DNA of 64,000 nucleotides, taken from positions 3,393,709 through 3,457,708 of the forward strand of contig CM035416.1 in the NCBI GenBank assembly GCA_020310875.1, in the 5' to 3' direction. The translations under genes were made by a program, and so were the position numbers. The stretch comes from Ceratopteris richardii. Its lineage: Eukaryota; Streptophyta; Polypodiopsida; Polypodiales; Pteridaceae. This document shows, piece by piece, positions 63,349 to 64,000 of this stretch; position 1 is the first letter of the stretch, and every line of letters starts with the position of its first letter. Below the pieces are notes generated by a model. It worked only from the letters and a program-made list of their open reading frames with translations, searched no databases and had not been told where the DNA came from.

Positions 63349-63552
63349 CTAGTTAGAGTTAGAAAAAGCATGTAAATGTGGCGGTAGTGATCCCCCCTTG
63401 GGATGAAATAATCCAAGTAGCCGAGTACCACTCAAGTAGAAAAAGATGCACTTAACTGCTTGCCAATGCTTGACACAAGGGCAATGCATAAACCTGCTCA
63501 TTGATGAGACAACAAATTGAATATCTGGCAGAGTAATGCATAAGTAAATCAA
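63349..63552 (-). pseudogene. C2 RT-RNase H connection region
   Basis: MIYLCITLPDIQFVVSSMSR, FMHCPCVKHWQAVKCIFFYL and SGTRLLGLF are the conserved copia segment between RT and RNase H (in C1: SILSQFMHKPRRPHMEAAKR, VLKYLKGT). Fossil copy. Confidence 0.75.
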
Positions 63553-63623
63553 GCATCCAATAGCATGCTAATAGAGAACAACATCAAATGCATCTCCAAC
63601 ATCATGACAAATCAATCGTAAAC

Positions 63624-63990
63624 CTATCTCCATAGGAGTGGCAATAGGTTTGCAGTCTTCAAGGCCAAAACATTGGAATAATATGTCAATATATTTTGTT
63701 TGGCCATTCCACCATCAACTTGCATAAATTGAATGCCCAAATAATGATGCAAATGCCACAAATCAGACATCTCAAATGAGGCATGCAGATCAGCCTTAAA
63801 ATCAGCAATATGCTTCTCATGAGGACCAGTGATCTGCATGTCATCAACATACACAGCAATGATCAAAAGCACATCATTTGCACACTTTACACATAAGGTG
63901 CTCTCAGATGGACTACTCTCAAAACCATGTGCAATCAGATAGGCATGTATCTTTTCATACTAAGCACGTGGTGCTTGCATCAAACCATAT
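63624..63990 (-). pseudogene. C2 reverse transcriptase fragment
   Basis: The catalytic block is IIAVYVDDMQITGPHEKHIA, followed by DFKADLHASFEMSDLWHLHH and YLGIQFMQVD. It aligns closely with 13170-13330 on the plus strand. The window edge cuts it. Confidence 0.82.
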
Positions 63991-64000
63991 AATTCCTTTT

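Larger units (their letters stand above)
62597..64000 (-). mobile_element. Copia C2, 3' part, minus strand, broken
   Basis: From the left: LTR to 62828 (the reverse of 59843-60073), a purine tract on the minus strand at 62829-62840, then pol read leftward from the window edge. Reverse transcriptase is at about 63620-64000 and the RNase H and C-terminal part at about 62860-63560. The family is the same as 10911-13445. The element continues beyond the right edge of the window. Several breaks. Confidence 0.82.

Overview
The window reads as heterochromatin-like DNA from a land plant. Nearly every base that can be assigned belongs to LTR retrotransposons of the Ty1/copia and Ty3/gypsy groups. I found no host protein gene, tRNA, rRNA, CRISPR array or bacterial feature. 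The plant assignment rests on primer-binding sites matching plant initiator-tRNA-Met (TGGTATCAGAGC) and tRNA-Asp (TGGCGCCGTTGCCGGG), a chromodomain Ty3 element, and the AT-rich nested-repeat landscape. I cannot name the species. A large repeat-rich genome, such as a gymnosperm or fern, would fit, but that is a guess. Family labels (C1, C2, C3, D, G1, R, T3) are mine.

Layout. 1-690: remnant of an unclassified reading frame associated with Ty3 elements. 725-6737 (+): Ty3 element D with LTR, tRNA-Met primer site, gag-pro and pol, carrying an internal 1,528-bp tandem duplication. 6739-10910: broken LTRs of family R, a Ty3 reverse-transcriptase fragment and a dyad-rich minisatellite. 10911-13445 (+): copia C2 fossil. 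13449-19953 (-): Ty3 G1-like element (gag, protease region, unclassified 3' frame) with a large hairpin satellite in its leader and two unlike LTRs at its ends. 19954-22532 (-): 5' half of copia C3. 22664-25208 (-): short non-autonomous derivative of the T3 chromovirus. 25209-59613 (-): Ty3 element G1b, split by the main feature of the window. 59614-60073 (+) and 62597-64000 (-): oppositely oriented C2 pieces flanking a T3 chromovirus 3' half (60100-62596, +).

The centrepiece is a 24.65-kb head-to-tail array of four copies of one young copia family (C1) at 28960-53611, all on the minus strand. Its order is LTR A, body 1, LTR B, body 2, LTR C, ggtc, LTR D, body 3, LTR E, ggtc, LTR F, body 4, LTR G. 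Six LTRs are exactly 1,078 bp. Two neighbours (A/B, B/C) share a single LTR, and two junctions are LTR-4 bp-LTR. The left edge is a perfect LTR terminus. The right edge is a shortened LTR joined through 6 bp of microhomology to a 32-bp repeat of the host flank. Bodies 2, 3 and 4 look whole; body 1 is broken.

I read the array as the product of recombination between extrachromosomal or chromosomal copies, possibly with integrase-independent capture at a break. Ordinary insertion followed by unequal crossing-over is the main alternative. The second unusual item is a retropepsin-like domain downstream of integrase in G1b, in addition to the usual protease upstream of reverse transcriptase. Order of events from nesting: C2 fossil first, then G1b into it, then the C1 array into G1b.
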